A DNA stretch of 64,000 nucleotides, from contig JBQJBP010000002.1 in NCBI GenBank assembly GCA_052078155.1, positions 248,001 to 312,000 on the forward strand. The letters are read 5' to 3'. The notes beneath the pieces are model-generated. The model worked only from the letters and a program-made list of their open reading frames with translations. It was not told the origin of the DNA and did not search any database. Every line of letters starts with the position of its first letter. Position 1 is the stretch's first letter. This document shows positions 28,886 through 37,315 of the stretch, one piece after another. This DNA comes from CAXBMB01 sp052078155. GTDB lineage: Bacteria; Pseudomonadota; Alphaproteobacteria; Kiloniellales; DSM-21159. A program made the position numbers and the translations under genes.

Positions 28886-29878
28886 TCAGCCGAAAGTCTG
28901 AGCTGCCAGATCCTTCAGGTTTTTCTCCGGGCGTGGCCCCATGTGGGAGATAACCTCACCGGCAGCCAATGAGCCATGACGGCCGGACTCATAGAGGCTC
29001 AGACCCTGGGTATAGCCATAGAGGAACCCGGCGGCATAGAGATCACCGGCTCCGGTGGTGTCCACGACCGGCCCCTGAGGAATGGCGTCAACAATGTGCA
29101 CTTCATCCCCGGAGACAATGACCGACCCCTTGGCACCCCGGGTCAGCGCCGCTACATCGCAGTGACCGCGGACCTGCTGCAGGGCGTCGTCGAAATTGCT
29201 GACCTGATAGAGCGACAGGATCTCTTCTTCGTTGGCAAAGAGCAGATCCACGTGACCTTTCAACAGATCCAGAAAGCCCTCACGGTGCCGTTCAACACAG
29301 AAGGAATCTGAAAGTGTCAGAGCCACTTTGCCACCGTTGGTGTGTGCAGTCTTTGCTGCCTCAACAAAGGCCTTTTTCGCGGGCTCCGCATCCCAGAGAT
29401 AGCCTTCCATATAAAGCACCTTGGCCCGGGCGATCATGTCATGATCCAGATCGTCCGGCCCCAGTTCAACAGCCGCCCCCAGATAGGTGTTCATGGTCCG
29501 CTGGGCATCCGGTGTGACCATGATCAGGCAGCGGCCGGTGGTCGGACCCTGGCTGGCCGGAGGATTGGTGAACTCAACGCCGGCGGCCATGATGTCGTGA
29601 CGGTAGATGCCGCCCAGCTGGTCATTGCGCACCCGTCCGATGAAACCGCAGTTGCCGCCCAGCATGGCGGTCCCGACGATGGTGTTGGCTGCCGACCCGC
29701 CGGAAACTTCCACGCCGCCGCCCATGACGGAGTAAAGATGTTCGGCCTGGGCCGTATCAATCAGGGTCATGGCCCCTTTGTTGAGCTGGTGAGTCACCAG
29801 GAACTCTTCACTCTCGTGGCTCAGAACATCGACAATGGCGTTGCCAATACCAACCAGGTCCAGGCGTGCGTCGGACAT
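28886..29878 (-). CDS. Adenosine kinase (PfkB carbohydrate kinase family)
   Basis: Phosphorylates adenosine to AMP in purine salvage, by family. The 330-residue protein begins MSDARLDLVGIGNAIVDVL and contains VSGGSAANT (substrate-binding region) and the PfkB signature DTTGAGDLYAAGFLYGY with the catalytic Asp. This sequence type is the one annotated as adenosine kinase in alphaproteobacteria, though specificity within PfkB proteins can shift. An upstream in-frame ATG (MKFMSDARL, 29887) is an alternative start. Confidence 0.88.
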   Translation of the reverse strand: MSDARLDLVGIGNAIVDVLSHESEEFLVTHQLNKGAMTLIDTAQAEHLYSVMGGGVEVSGGSAANTIVGTAMLGGNCGFIGRVRNDQLGGIYRHDIMAAGVEFTNPPASQGPTTGRCLIMVTPDAQRTMNTYLGAAVELGPDDLDHDMIARAKVLYMEGYLWDAEPAKKAFVEAAKTAHTNGGKVALTLSDSFCVERHREGFLDLLKGHVDLLFANEEEILSLYQVSNFDDALQQVRGHCDVAALTRGAKGSVIVSGDEVHIVDAIPQGPVVDTTGAGDLYAAGFLYGYTQGLSLYESGRHGSLAAGEVISHMGPRPEKNLKDLAAQTFG

Positions 29879-30099
29879 AAATTTCATTCCATTCATGGTC
29901 GCAAAAAGTGGCGCGCAGCCTAACCACTTCCCCCGCAAGCGTCCAGCGCCGGCCCGAAAGATCTTTGAAGCGCAAATCCTGCACCCTCTGTCCTGAGAAG
30001 AAGACCGCCAAGGTAAGAGGTGAAATGCGCGGTAAAACCAGACAAACAGTCAGCTGACGGCTTGCGCCAGGATCATAGGCACGCTACTTGATAGACCTC

Positions 30100-30846
30100 A
30101 TGATCGCACATCTTATGAAGGCCATCGGCCAACTCTCCGACCCGGGCACGCGGCGCGTGTTCTGGAAGGCTGTTCTAGGCAGCTTACTGGCCGACATTCT
30201 GCTGGCCGTGCTGCTTTACTATCTGCTGCAATGGGGTGCCGGCCTGATCAACGACTGGGCCGCTGCAACGGGCTGGCTGCGCACGGTTCTGGACTTTGTG
30301 CTCGATGGCACCTCGTTCCTGGTGATCACCCTGCTGATGATCCTCGCCTTTCCGGCTGCCGTCTCCATCATCCTGCCCATGTTGCTGGATGAAGTCTGTA
30401 ACCGGGTCGAGGCCCGCCATTATCCCAGCCTGAGTCCCGCAGATGAACAGCCAGTTCTCGAAGCCCTAATAGATGGCCTTCGACTTGCGGCTCTCACCTT
30501 GGGAATCAACTTCCTGCTGCTGCCGCTTTATTTGATCTTCCTCTTTATTCCACCGCTCAATTTACTTCTTTTCTATGCCGTTAATGGTTATCTTCTGGGA
30601 AGAGAATACTTTGAACTGGCGGCTGTGCGGCGTTTGACTTCAAAATCGGCCCGTCTCCTGCGTAAGAAGGTGGGGGGGCGTGTCATTGTCGCAGGGGTGA
30701 TCATTGCCTTCTTTTTGACAATTCCCCTTGTCAATCTGCTCACGCCGATCATTGCCGCCGCCATGATGGTGCATCTTTTCCAGGAAGAGCGGGTGCAAAG
30801 CCTTGCTGTCACTCTGGAAGGACGCGCGCTTGACAAAGCTGAATAA
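30100..30846 (+). CDS. EI24-domain membrane protein (CysZ-like fold)
   Basis: A 248-residue inner-membrane protein with four or more long hydrophobic segments and the LLLPLYLIFLFIPPLNLLLF and NGYLLGREYFELAAVRR segments typical of the EI24/CysZ family. E. coli CysZ is a sulfate permease, but no cysteine biosynthesis genes are near, so the substrate is not assignable. The start is uncertain: TTG at 30088 and ATG at 30100 and 30115 are all in frame. It precedes the bactofilin gene by about 107 bases on the same strand. Confidence 0.75.
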   Translation: MIAHLMKAIGQLSDPGTRRVFWKAVLGSLLADILLAVLLYYLLQWGAGLINDWAAATGWLRTVLDFVLDGTSFLVITLLMILAFPAAVSIILPMLLDEVCNRVEARHYPSLSPADEQPVLEALIDGLRLAALTLGINFLLLPLYLIFLFIPPLNLLLFYAVNGYLLGREYFELAAVRRLTSKSARLLRKKVGGRVIVAGVIIAFFLTIPLVNLLTPIIAAAMMVHLFQEERVQSLAVTLEGRALDKAE

Positions 30847-30953
30847 GACGCGGTTTTGCGCGTCAGACCGTTAGATGATAGAAGCCGGACTGAACCGACT
30901 GCAGGACCAAAACAGCGCGGTATCACAGCACGGTTAACAAGGAAAACAACCAG

Positions 30954-31607
30954 GTGAGTATGTTTCGTAAACGCAAGGACAGCAGCGCATCTAAAAATAA
31001 CGACCCCTCGCTGTCCTCTTCAACAGACGGCAATACCGCCGATTTTTCTTCTGCCAGTGAGTCCAACATGTCTGAACGCGCTCCTACCCCTCCCGTACGT
31101 GAACTTGTTCGCCGCCCGTCGGACTACGTGACCAATGCCCGCCGCGGCAACCGCGGTGACGACCAGGGCGAAGGCAAAAAGCTGACAGTTGGCTACGGCA
31201 TCAAGCTGGCTGGTGAAATTACCGCCTGTGAAAAGCTGGTGGTCGAAGGGGAAATCCAGGCTGATCTCTCCAGCGCCCAGGTACTGGAAATCCCTGAAGG
31301 CGGTCTGTTCAAGGGAACAGCCACCGTGGACTTTGCTGATATCAGCGGCACCTTCGATGGGGAGCTGACCGTGCGCAAGCGCCTGAGCCTGCGTGAGACA
31401 GGTCGTGTTTCCGGCAGCATTAGCTACCGGGACATTGAAATTGACTGCGGCGGAAAAATCAGCGGCAAGATTGAAGAACTGGCGCCTGCGGCTCCCGCCA
31501 GCGCCTCGCTGTCTCCGCTTCTTGGCGGCACTGCAAACCAGGCAAATGCAGCTGAAGCAGCAAACAGCAGTGATGTTTCCCCGGAACCGGTTGAAAGCGG
31601 AGCCTAA
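30954..31607 (+). CDS. Bactofilin (polymer-forming cytoskeletal protein)
   Basis: A 217-residue protein with a disordered, Ser-rich N-terminal tail (about 1-75), a central beta-helical bactofilin domain (about 76-180: VGYGIKLAGEITACEKLVVE, then repeating G-x-hydrophobic rungs) and a Pro/Ala-rich C-terminal tail. Bactofilins form filaments that organise cell shape or envelope enzymes. GTG at 30954 is preferred over ATG at 30960 because AAGGA lies 10 bases before the GTG and 16 before the ATG. The stop is 4 bases before the next gene. Confidence 0.9.
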   Translation: MSMFRKRKDSSASKNNDPSLSSSTDGNTADFSSASESNMSERAPTPPVRELVRRPSDYVTNARRGNRGDDQGEGKKLTVGYGIKLAGEITACEKLVVEGEIQADLSSAQVLEIPEGGLFKGTATVDFADISGTFDGELTVRKRLSLRETGRVSGSISYRDIEIDCGGKISGKIEELAPAAPASASLSPLLGGTANQANAAEAANSSDVSPEPVESGA

Positions 31608-31611
31608 AACC

Positions 31612-32190
31612 ATGGGGTGGGATAAAGCAGAGTCCGGAAGCGGACTCAGTCAGCGCAAAGCAGGGTTCAAATCATTCCGTCATACCGGCACGGTCGGTCT
31701 GACGGTGATGCTGGCAGCGGCTCTCCTGTCTGCCTGTGCCCCTGACAGCCGCACGCCCACCGCCGTAACAACCGACCTGACAACCAAATCCTTTGTCAGT
31801 GGTCAGGGTCAGACCGTCACTCTGCCTCAGACCACTGAACCTTCCGACAGCAGCAAGAACTTAAGCAGCGGCCAGACCCAGGCTCCGGACCGGCAGCGCT
31901 CAGCGGTTCAGCAGGCGGCATTGCCAGCAGTGGATGCCCGCCCAAACCGCTTTCTGGGCCTAAGGGATCAGGATCTGCGCAGCCTTTTGGGGGAACCGAC
32001 GCAACTGCGCCGTGAAGCCCAGGCTCAGATCTGGCAATACGAAGAAGATCTCTGTGTGCTGGATGTCTATCTCTATCCCCAGGACGGGCAAAATCGCGTG
32101 GTTTTTCTGGAAGCCAGAGATCAGGCGGCTCAGGAATTCCCTGCAGCCAGTTGCCTGACCCCTCTGCTGCAGGCCCAGATTTCCGGCTAG
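31612..32190 (+). CDS. Predicted lipoprotein, conserved in alphaproteobacteria
   Basis: A 192-residue protein with a basic lead, a hydrophobic segment and the lipobox LLSAC (Cys at about 42). A low-complexity Thr/Gln/Ser linker (about 45-105) precedes a C-terminal domain, FLGLRDQDLRSLLGEPTQLR and IWQYEEDLCVLDVYLY, that looks like the small BamE/SmpA type of fold; that comparison is inference. A shorter start at the internal MLAAALLSAC is possible. It is tightly linked to the bactofilin gene, suggesting an envelope role. Confidence 0.75.
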   Translation: MGWDKAESGSGLSQRKAGFKSFRHTGTVGLTVMLAAALLSACAPDSRTPTAVTTDLTTKSFVSGQGQTVTLPQTTEPSDSSKNLSSGQTQAPDRQRSAVQQAALPAVDARPNRFLGLRDQDLRSLLGEPTQLRREAQAQIWQYEEDLCVLDVYLYPQDGQNRVVFLEARDQAAQEFPAASCLTPLLQAQISG

Positions 32191-32196
32191 ATTCAG

Positions 32197-32319
32197 TCAG
32201 GCTTCATTTGACCGGTAGGCCTTGAAGCAACAGTTCTGCCCGTCCAGCGGTTCCTGCTCCATAATAACAAACCCGAACTGAGGCACGATCTCAGGCTGCC
32301 CAGCCCTGGTTTGCCTCAA
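32197..32319 (-). CDS. Possible small protein of 40 residues downstream of the YbjQ gene
   Basis: An open frame from TTG at 32319 to TGA at 32197, 15 bases after the YbjQ-type stop, encoding PEIVPQFGFVIMEQEPLDGQ followed by NCCFKAYRSNEA. The composition looks protein-like (adjacent Cys pair, balanced charges), and the frame fits exactly between two convergent genes. The ribosome binding site is weak and I recognise no family. Confidence 0.3.
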   Translation of the reverse strand: MRQTRAGQPEIVPQFGFVIMEQEPLDGQNCCFKAYRSNEA

Positions 32320-32334
32320 CCGGTGCGCCTGGTT

Positions 32335-32649
32335 CTATTCAACCCTGACGGCCGTTCCGTTGGCAGAAACCATCAGCATGGTATCCCCGATGGCTTCATA
32401 ATCCAGGTCGACACCAACCACCGCATTGGCACCCAGTTCTTCGGCCCCTTTGATCATGTCGGCCATGGCCCCGTCTTTTGCGCCCCGCAGAGCTTTCTCA
32501 TAGCCCCCGGCCCTGCCACCGATGATGTCCCGGATTGAGGCAAAGATATCGCGGAAAACATTGGCGCCAACGATGGCGTCACCGCTGACCACACCCAAAT
32601 ACTCGACGACTTTCTTGTCCTCCACAGAATCCGTGGTGGTTACGAGCAT
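32335..32649 (-). CDS. YbjQ family protein (UPF0145, putative heavy-metal-binding domain)
   Basis: A 104-residue protein beginning MLVTTTDSVEDKKVVEYLGV with GDAIVGANVFRDIFASIRDI and the C-terminal ELGANAVVGVDLDYE that define the YbjQ/DUF74 family, which forms pentameric rings of unknown function. ATG at 32649 is supported by AAGGGAG eight bases upstream; the 16 codons before it are unsupported. Confidence 0.88.
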   Translation of the reverse strand: MLVTTTDSVEDKKVVEYLGVVSGDAIVGANVFRDIFASIRDIIGGRAGGYEKALRGAKDGAMADMIKGAEELGANAVVGVDLDYEAIGDTMLMVSANGTAVRVE

Positions 32650-33026
32650 ATCCGAACTCCCTTTTCTTCCCATGTAAGCCACCCGCTTGCTTTGCAAACA
32701 CCTACGCAGCCCAGCCAGTGATTAAGATCTACCCAAGGCCCAAAAAGCCCGATCAGTTCAAGTGGCATCGCAATGAGATCACCCCCTGAAGCGTGATCAG
32801 ACCTCCGGCTCATCGAGGATCCAGTAGCAGACTGTCACAGTTTTTCTCTGAAGCAGAGCAAAAACAGGGCGGTGTTTTTGTGGCCTGTTTTGAAAAAGCA
32901 ACGGGGCGACGACATCCAGGTACACCTGCGCCCTGCCGGGTTCCTATCGATTTTTGACTCTCTCCATCAAACATTGGCGTAAGGTTGGACATCCGCCACC
33001 TGCAGAGAACTGAGCAAAAGGAAATC
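32650..33026. other. Intergenic region between divergent genes
   Basis: About 375 bases between the YbjQ and binding-protein starts. No gene, tRNA or clear palindrome is seen. It should carry both promoters. Confidence 0.4.
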
Positions 33027-33899
33027 ATGGGCCGATCTCTCATTGCACTGGTGTTTTGTTTTTGCCTTTGCACACAACAGGCAATGGCAGAAACAGTGCT
33101 GCGATATTTCCAGAATGACAGCCGAAATGTCTATCACCTTACGCTGCTGAAACTGGCGCTGGAGCATACAAAACAGAGCGACGGCCCCTATCAGCTCGTT
33201 CCCGCCTTTACCGATGTGACTCACTCACGCGGTCTGCTGATGATGGAAAACAATGGCGGCATAGACATCGCGATCATGGCGGCCAGTACAGAAAGAGAAG
33301 CCCGCTTCCGCTCCATCAGAATTCCCCTGATGAAGGGACTGCTGGGCTATCGAATTTCTCTGATCAAAAGCGATCGCCAAGCAGATTTCTCCAAAGTTTC
33401 CACCTTAGAGAACCTGCAGAAGTCATATCTCGCCGGCTTTGGGTCTCAATGGGCTGATATGGCAGTTCTGGAGGCCAATTCGCTCCCTGTTGTCGGGGTT
33501 CCCCACTATGAGAACCTCTTCAACATGCTGTCCAAAGGCCGGTTTGACTACTTTCCCAGAGGAATCAGTGAAATCTGGAAAGAACTGGAGGACAGACAGG
33601 CACGCTATCCCGATCTGGCCATCGAGAGCTCTTTTGCTCTGGTTTATCCCTACGTGGTCTTCTTCTACGTCAACAAAGACAACCAGGCCTTGGCAAACCG
33701 GATTGAACGAGGCTTGAAAAAGGCACTGGAAACAGGAGAGTTCAAAAACCTGTTTCTCACACATTTTGAAACCCTGCTTGAAAAGAGCGATCTGGCGACC
33801 CGGCGGGTGTTTTATCTCAGCAACCCAAACTATCCCGCTGACATCGATCGGCCGGACACCAGCTGGTGGCTGAAGCAGGACAAGAACCTCACTCAGTAA
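33027..33899 (+). CDS. Orphan periplasmic solute-binding protein
   Basis: A 290-residue protein with a signal peptide (MGRSLIALVFCFCLCTQQAM, cut after AMA) and a family-3-like binding-protein body: an opening strand ETVLRYFQNDSRN, a central SLIKSDRQADFSKVSTLENL hinge, and the closing ESSFALVYPYVVFFYVNKDN strand. AAAAGG precedes the ATG at 33027. No permease or ATPase gene is adjacent. Such orphan proteins may feed a distant transporter or act as sensors; the ligand cannot be read from the sequence. Confidence 0.7.
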   Translation: MGRSLIALVFCFCLCTQQAMAETVLRYFQNDSRNVYHLTLLKLALEHTKQSDGPYQLVPAFTDVTHSRGLLMMENNGGIDIAIMAASTEREARFRSIRIPLMKGLLGYRISLIKSDRQADFSKVSTLENLQKSYLAGFGSQWADMAVLEANSLPVVGVPHYENLFNMLSKGRFDYFPRGISEIWKELEDRQARYPDLAIESSFALVYPYVVFFYVNKDNQALANRIERGLKKALETGEFKNLFLTHFETLLEKSDLATRRVFYLSNPNYPADIDRPDTSWWLKQDKNLTQ

Positions 33900-34273
33900 G
33901 ATCGTTTCATTTTTTCCGGTGTCGGACCCTGTTTGAGTGGCGTGAACAGCATCGTCTCGAAAGCCTGCAGCCCTTCAATCCAGGGGCGGATCCTTTTCAG
34001 CGGGTTACGCCGCTCGCCCCGACCAAGTCTCTAGCTGTCGGCAGATCAGCTGAACATGAAAACACGCACCATCCCGCAAGGAGGGTCCTTCCTGTCATTT
34101 AACTGAACAGTCTCTGTTTCCACAAAAACGATAAGTCTCTAAGCTCACCTGATCATATGCTGGTCTTCGGCGGTCGCTGTTTCCGGCGAAAACGCGAACA
34201 GAGACCTTGCGTTGACTGCGGACTTCTTCGGTCAAAACCAGTTGCGACTTGTTAAAAATCCAGTGGGGGACGG
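33900..34273. other. Intergenic region with a possible repeat remnant
   Basis: About 375 bases with no supported gene. TTCCACAAAAACGATAAG followed by TCTCTAAG at about 34119-34142 resembles the right end of the repeat at 12430-12568, and AAGGAGGGTCCTT near 34078 is a small palindrome. Confidence 0.35.
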
Positions 34274-35569
34274 ATGCAACAGAACAACGGACAAACGGCA
34301 TCCGCCGTCCAAAAAAGACGCGGGGCCCTGGCATCCTGGTTTCTTTACGACTGGGCCTCTTCCGCCTTTCCCACCATCATCATCACCTTCATTTTTTCTG
34401 CCTACGTCACCAAGGCGCTGGCGGAAACGCCGGAACTGGGCACCAGCTACTGGGGCTGGGCCATGGGGATCAGCGGTCTGGCTATTGCCGTTGCCAGCCC
34501 GCTGTTCGGGGCGGTGGTTGATCAGATGGGCCGGAGACGTCCCTGGCTGGTGGGCTGCAGCCTGCTTGCCATTTTTTCCGGGTTCCTGCTCTGGACCGTT
34601 GAACCTCACCCGGCCTATCTGCTGCCCGCTTTGATCTATGCAGCGGTGGGGAATTTCGGCTTCGAAACGGCCCAGGTCTTCTACAACGCCTCCCTGGGGG
34701 ACGTGGCGCCGAAAGGAAAGATCGGGCGCATTTCCGGCTGGGCCTGGGGGCTGGGCTATGCCGGCGGCCTGACCTGCCTAATGATCTGCCTTTTTGTCTT
34801 TGTGCAGCCGGAGGTCGCGCCTTTCGGTCTCGACAAAAGCAATCAGGAACATGTGCGGGCGACAGGCCCCTTTGTTTCCCTCTGGTATCTGATCTTTGCT
34901 TTGCCCTTGTTTTTGCTGCTGCCGGACCGCCCGGCCAGCGGCCTGTCCCTGTCAAAAGCCCTGTCCAAAGGGCTGAGCACTCTCGGCAACACTCTTAAGG
35001 CTCTGCCGAAAGAAAAGGGGATCCTGCGCTTTCTCATCGCCCGCATGCTCTACATCGATGGGCTGAACACTCTTTTTGCCTTTGGCGGCATCTATGCCGC
35101 GGGCACATTCGGCTTTTCCTTCGAAGAAATTCTGATCTTTGGCATTCTGATCAACGTCACATCAGGCTTGGGAGCCTTTGCGTTTGCCTGGGTGGACGAC
35201 TGGATCGGGCCCAAGAAGACCATTGTGCTTTCCCTGATCGGCCTGTCGGTCCTGGGCATCGCCTTGCTGCTGATCTCCGACAAAATCCTCTTTTATGTGC
35301 TGGGCTGCGGCATGGGCATTTTTGTCGGACCCGTTCAGGCCTCAAGCCGGTCACTGATGGTCAGACTGGCACCGCCACAGCTAAGCACTGAGTACTTTGG
35401 CCTCTTTGCCCTGTCGGGCCGCATTACTGCCTTCCTGGGCCCGATCCTGGTCGGCAGCATCACCTTTGCCATGGACAGTCAGCGCTGGGGCATGTCTGTC
35501 ATCATGCTTTTCTATCTTGCGGGACTGCTTTTGCTGTTGCCTCTGAAAGAACCCAAAGCTCAGGACTGA
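34274..35569 (+). CDS. Major facilitator permease, UMF1/Atg22-like family
   Basis: A 431-residue, 12-helix inner-membrane transporter. The N-terminal SWFLYDWASSAFPTIIITFI is the signature of the UMF1 family (MFS proteins related to yeast Atg22), and GAVVDQMGRRRPWL is the MFS loop 2-3 motif. Substrates of bacterial members are mostly unknown. GGGGGACGG lies just before the ATG. Single-gene unit followed by a dispersed repeat. Confidence 0.85.
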   Translation: MQQNNGQTASAVQKRRGALASWFLYDWASSAFPTIIITFIFSAYVTKALAETPELGTSYWGWAMGISGLAIAVASPLFGAVVDQMGRRRPWLVGCSLLAIFSGFLLWTVEPHPAYLLPALIYAAVGNFGFETAQVFYNASLGDVAPKGKIGRISGWAWGLGYAGGLTCLMICLFVFVQPEVAPFGLDKSNQEHVRATGPFVSLWYLIFALPLFLLLPDRPASGLSLSKALSKGLSTLGNTLKALPKEKGILRFLIARMLYIDGLNTLFAFGGIYAAGTFGFSFEEILIFGILINVTSGLGAFAFAWVDDWIGPKKTIVLSLIGLSVLGIALLLISDKILFYVLGCGMGIFVGPVQASSRSLMVRLAPPQLSTEYFGLFALSGRITAFLGPILVGSITFAMDSQRWGMSVIMLFYLAGLLLLLPLKEPKAQD

Positions 35570-35616
35570 GTTGCGCAATCAAAGGTCAAAAATCTGGCCG
35601 CCGTCAGTCCATCAGG

Positions 35617-35756
35617 CCAGAGCATGACCGGTTTGGTTGGAAGCGCTGTGCGCTTGAGCCTAAACCGTGAATCATCATCTAAAACACTGAAATGAAGCAA
35701 ATTCACGCTTTAGGGGTTATCACGAAGTGAGTCCCCTTAAAGCGATTTGATTCTAG
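35617..35756 (+). repeat. Dispersed intergenic repeat, full copy
   Basis: 140 bases beginning CCAGAGCATGACCGGTTTGG and ending AAGCGATTTGATTCTAG, closely matching the copy at 25018-25157 throughout (GTGAATCATCATCTAAAACA, GGTTATCACGAAGTGAGTCC). The remainder of the 371-base gap 35570-35940 has an AT-rich stretch near 35815-35880 and no gene. Confidence 0.8.
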
Positions 35757-35940
35757 GGTCGGGCAGGCGCGCAAAGGGCTTTGAAGAGCCCTGATTGCAA
35801 GAACCGACATTTAAGCTATTGAAACAAAACAAATAACTCATCTCCTGCCCGACAAGAGGGCTGGTTTTTCTTGTCAATTTCTGCGCATAATGTGATCTGA
35901 CATCACAAAAGACGCAGCTGGCACCGGGAAACCAGTCCCC

Positions 35941-36165
35941 TCAGGAACAGATAGCTGCCCTTCGCAAAGAGCGTTTGCGAGCAAACAGCCCTTTTCGCCA
36001 GACTGTCGCCACGTCGCTCAAAAACTGACGCATCGCCAAAGAGCGTTGGCGGCGACCTTCGACCAGATAGGCCTGCATGGTAACACGCTCACCAGGCTGC
36101 GCCTCTTGGGAAGAAGAATTGGCAGGGAAGGAAGTCGAGGGATTCCACAGGTCAGACTGCAACAT
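35941..36165 (-). CDS. Small basic protein of unknown function, divergent from a LysR regulator
   Basis: A 74-residue protein with a Ser/Pro/Gln-rich first third and a strongly basic, helical remainder (YLVEGRRQRSLAMRQFLSDV, WRKGLFARKRSLRRA). AAAGGA sits eight bases before the ATG, which supports real translation. No membrane segment or signal peptide. It is reminiscent in size and charge of DUF1127-type small proteins but lacks their signature. The shared promoter region with the LysR gene suggests that this regulator controls it. Confidence 0.62.
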   Translation of the reverse strand: MLQSDLWNPSTSFPANSSSQEAQPGERVTMQAYLVEGRRQRSLAMRQFLSDVATVWRKGLFARKRSLRRAAICS

Positions 36166-36303
36166 TTTGTACGTCCTTTCTCAAATGACGTGAGTTGAGG
36201 CCGAATTAGATACTGGGTGGAATATATATCTTAGACTTTGATTGCATAATAAGTTAGTTTGTACGTTGTTTTGTGAACAACAGGCACAAATAGGGGATCT
36301 AAA
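36166..36303. promoter_or_regulatory. Divergent promoter region, probable LysR-regulator operator
   Basis: 138 AT-rich bases between divergent genes. CTTA (36230-36233) and TAAG (36250-36253) form a wide inverted pair, and AATATATATC may be a -10 region. LysR-type regulators usually bind such divergent regions; the exact site is not determined. Confidence 0.35.
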
Positions 36304-37218
36304 GTGGATAACATCAGCGAAATGGAAGTTTTCGTCCGGGTCGTGCAAGCCAAGTCTTTCTCTGGCGCCGCCCGCAATCTTGGCCTCTCCCCTTCGGCTG
36401 TCAGCAAGCAAATCGGCCGTCTGGAGGACCGTCTGGGGGCCCGGTTGCTGAACCGGACCACACGCCAGCTGTCCCTGACCGAAGTGGGATCCGCCTTCTT
36501 CCAGCGATCTGAACGTATCATCACCGATGTTTCAGAAGCTGAACTGGCCGTTTCGCACCTGCACGGGGCGCCACGCGGCACCTTGCGGGTCAACGCGCCG
36601 GTCTCCTACGGCCGTCGCCACATCGCCCCGCTTATCCCGGAGTTCCTGGACGGCCACGATGAAGTCCAGCTGGACCTGACCGTCAACGACCGCTTCGTGG
36701 ACCTTGTTGAGGAAGGCGTCGATGTAGCCATCCGCATCGGTGAGCTGGCGGATTCCAGCCTCATTGCCCGCAAACTGGCACCCAACCGCCGCCTGGTCTG
36801 TGCCTCACCGGATTATCTGGCAAAACACGGCACTCCCAAGCAGCCAACGGATCTGGCTGACCACAACTGCATGACCTACACCTACCGGGCCCAGCGCCAT
36901 GAATGGCACTTCGACGGCCCCAGCGGGCATGAAGTTGTAACGGTGAATGGCGACATGGAAACCAACAACGCTGAGGTTCTGCATGCGGCTGTGCTGGGTC
37001 ACCACGGCATCTGCCTCCTGCCGCTGTGGCTGGCTGGTGAAGACCTTTGCGCCGGACGCCTGGTGGAACTGATGCCGGATTACAAAGTGCCCGACAGCGC
37101 CATCTACGCTGTTTATCCGCACAACCGGCATCTCTCCCCGAAAGTCCGCAGTTTTGTTGACTTTCTGGCCGAGCATCTCGACCGCCGGACCCAGGATTGG
37201 GAAACCAAAGGCTGCTAA
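36304..37218 (+). CDS. LysR family transcriptional regulator
   Basis: A 304-residue regulator. N-terminal winged helix (about 1-60, MEVFVRVVQAKSFSGAARNL, then PSAVSKQIGRLE) and a substrate-binding-like effector domain (about 90-295), of the CrgA/DmlR-like subgroup by its RGTLRVNAPVSYGR segment. The start is GTG with AGGGGAT just upstream. Likely target: the divergent small protein and its own gene. The effector is unknown. Confidence 0.9.
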   Translation: MDNISEMEVFVRVVQAKSFSGAARNLGLSPSAVSKQIGRLEDRLGARLLNRTTRQLSLTEVGSAFFQRSERIITDVSEAELAVSHLHGAPRGTLRVNAPVSYGRRHIAPLIPEFLDGHDEVQLDLTVNDRFVDLVEEGVDVAIRIGELADSSLIARKLAPNRRLVCASPDYLAKHGTPKQPTDLADHNCMTYTYRAQRHEWHFDGPSGHEVVTVNGDMETNNAEVLHAAVLGHHGICLLPLWLAGEDLCAGRLVELMPDYKVPDSAIYAVYPHNRHLSPKVRSFVDFLAEHLDRRTQDWETKGC

Positions 37219-37254
37219 GTCCGGTTGGACTGGTTTAGACCTGACCAAGATCAA

Positions 37255-37292
37255 GAAAGGCGCGTTTTACTAGCGGGAACGCGCCTTTTTTT
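37255..37292 (+). terminator. Rho-independent terminator after the LysR gene
   Basis: Stem AAAGGCGCGTT / AACGCGCCTTT, loop of about 11, then a run of seven T. Confidence 0.88.
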
Positions 37293-37315
37293 AGCCAAAG
37301 AGGCATAATCAGACC

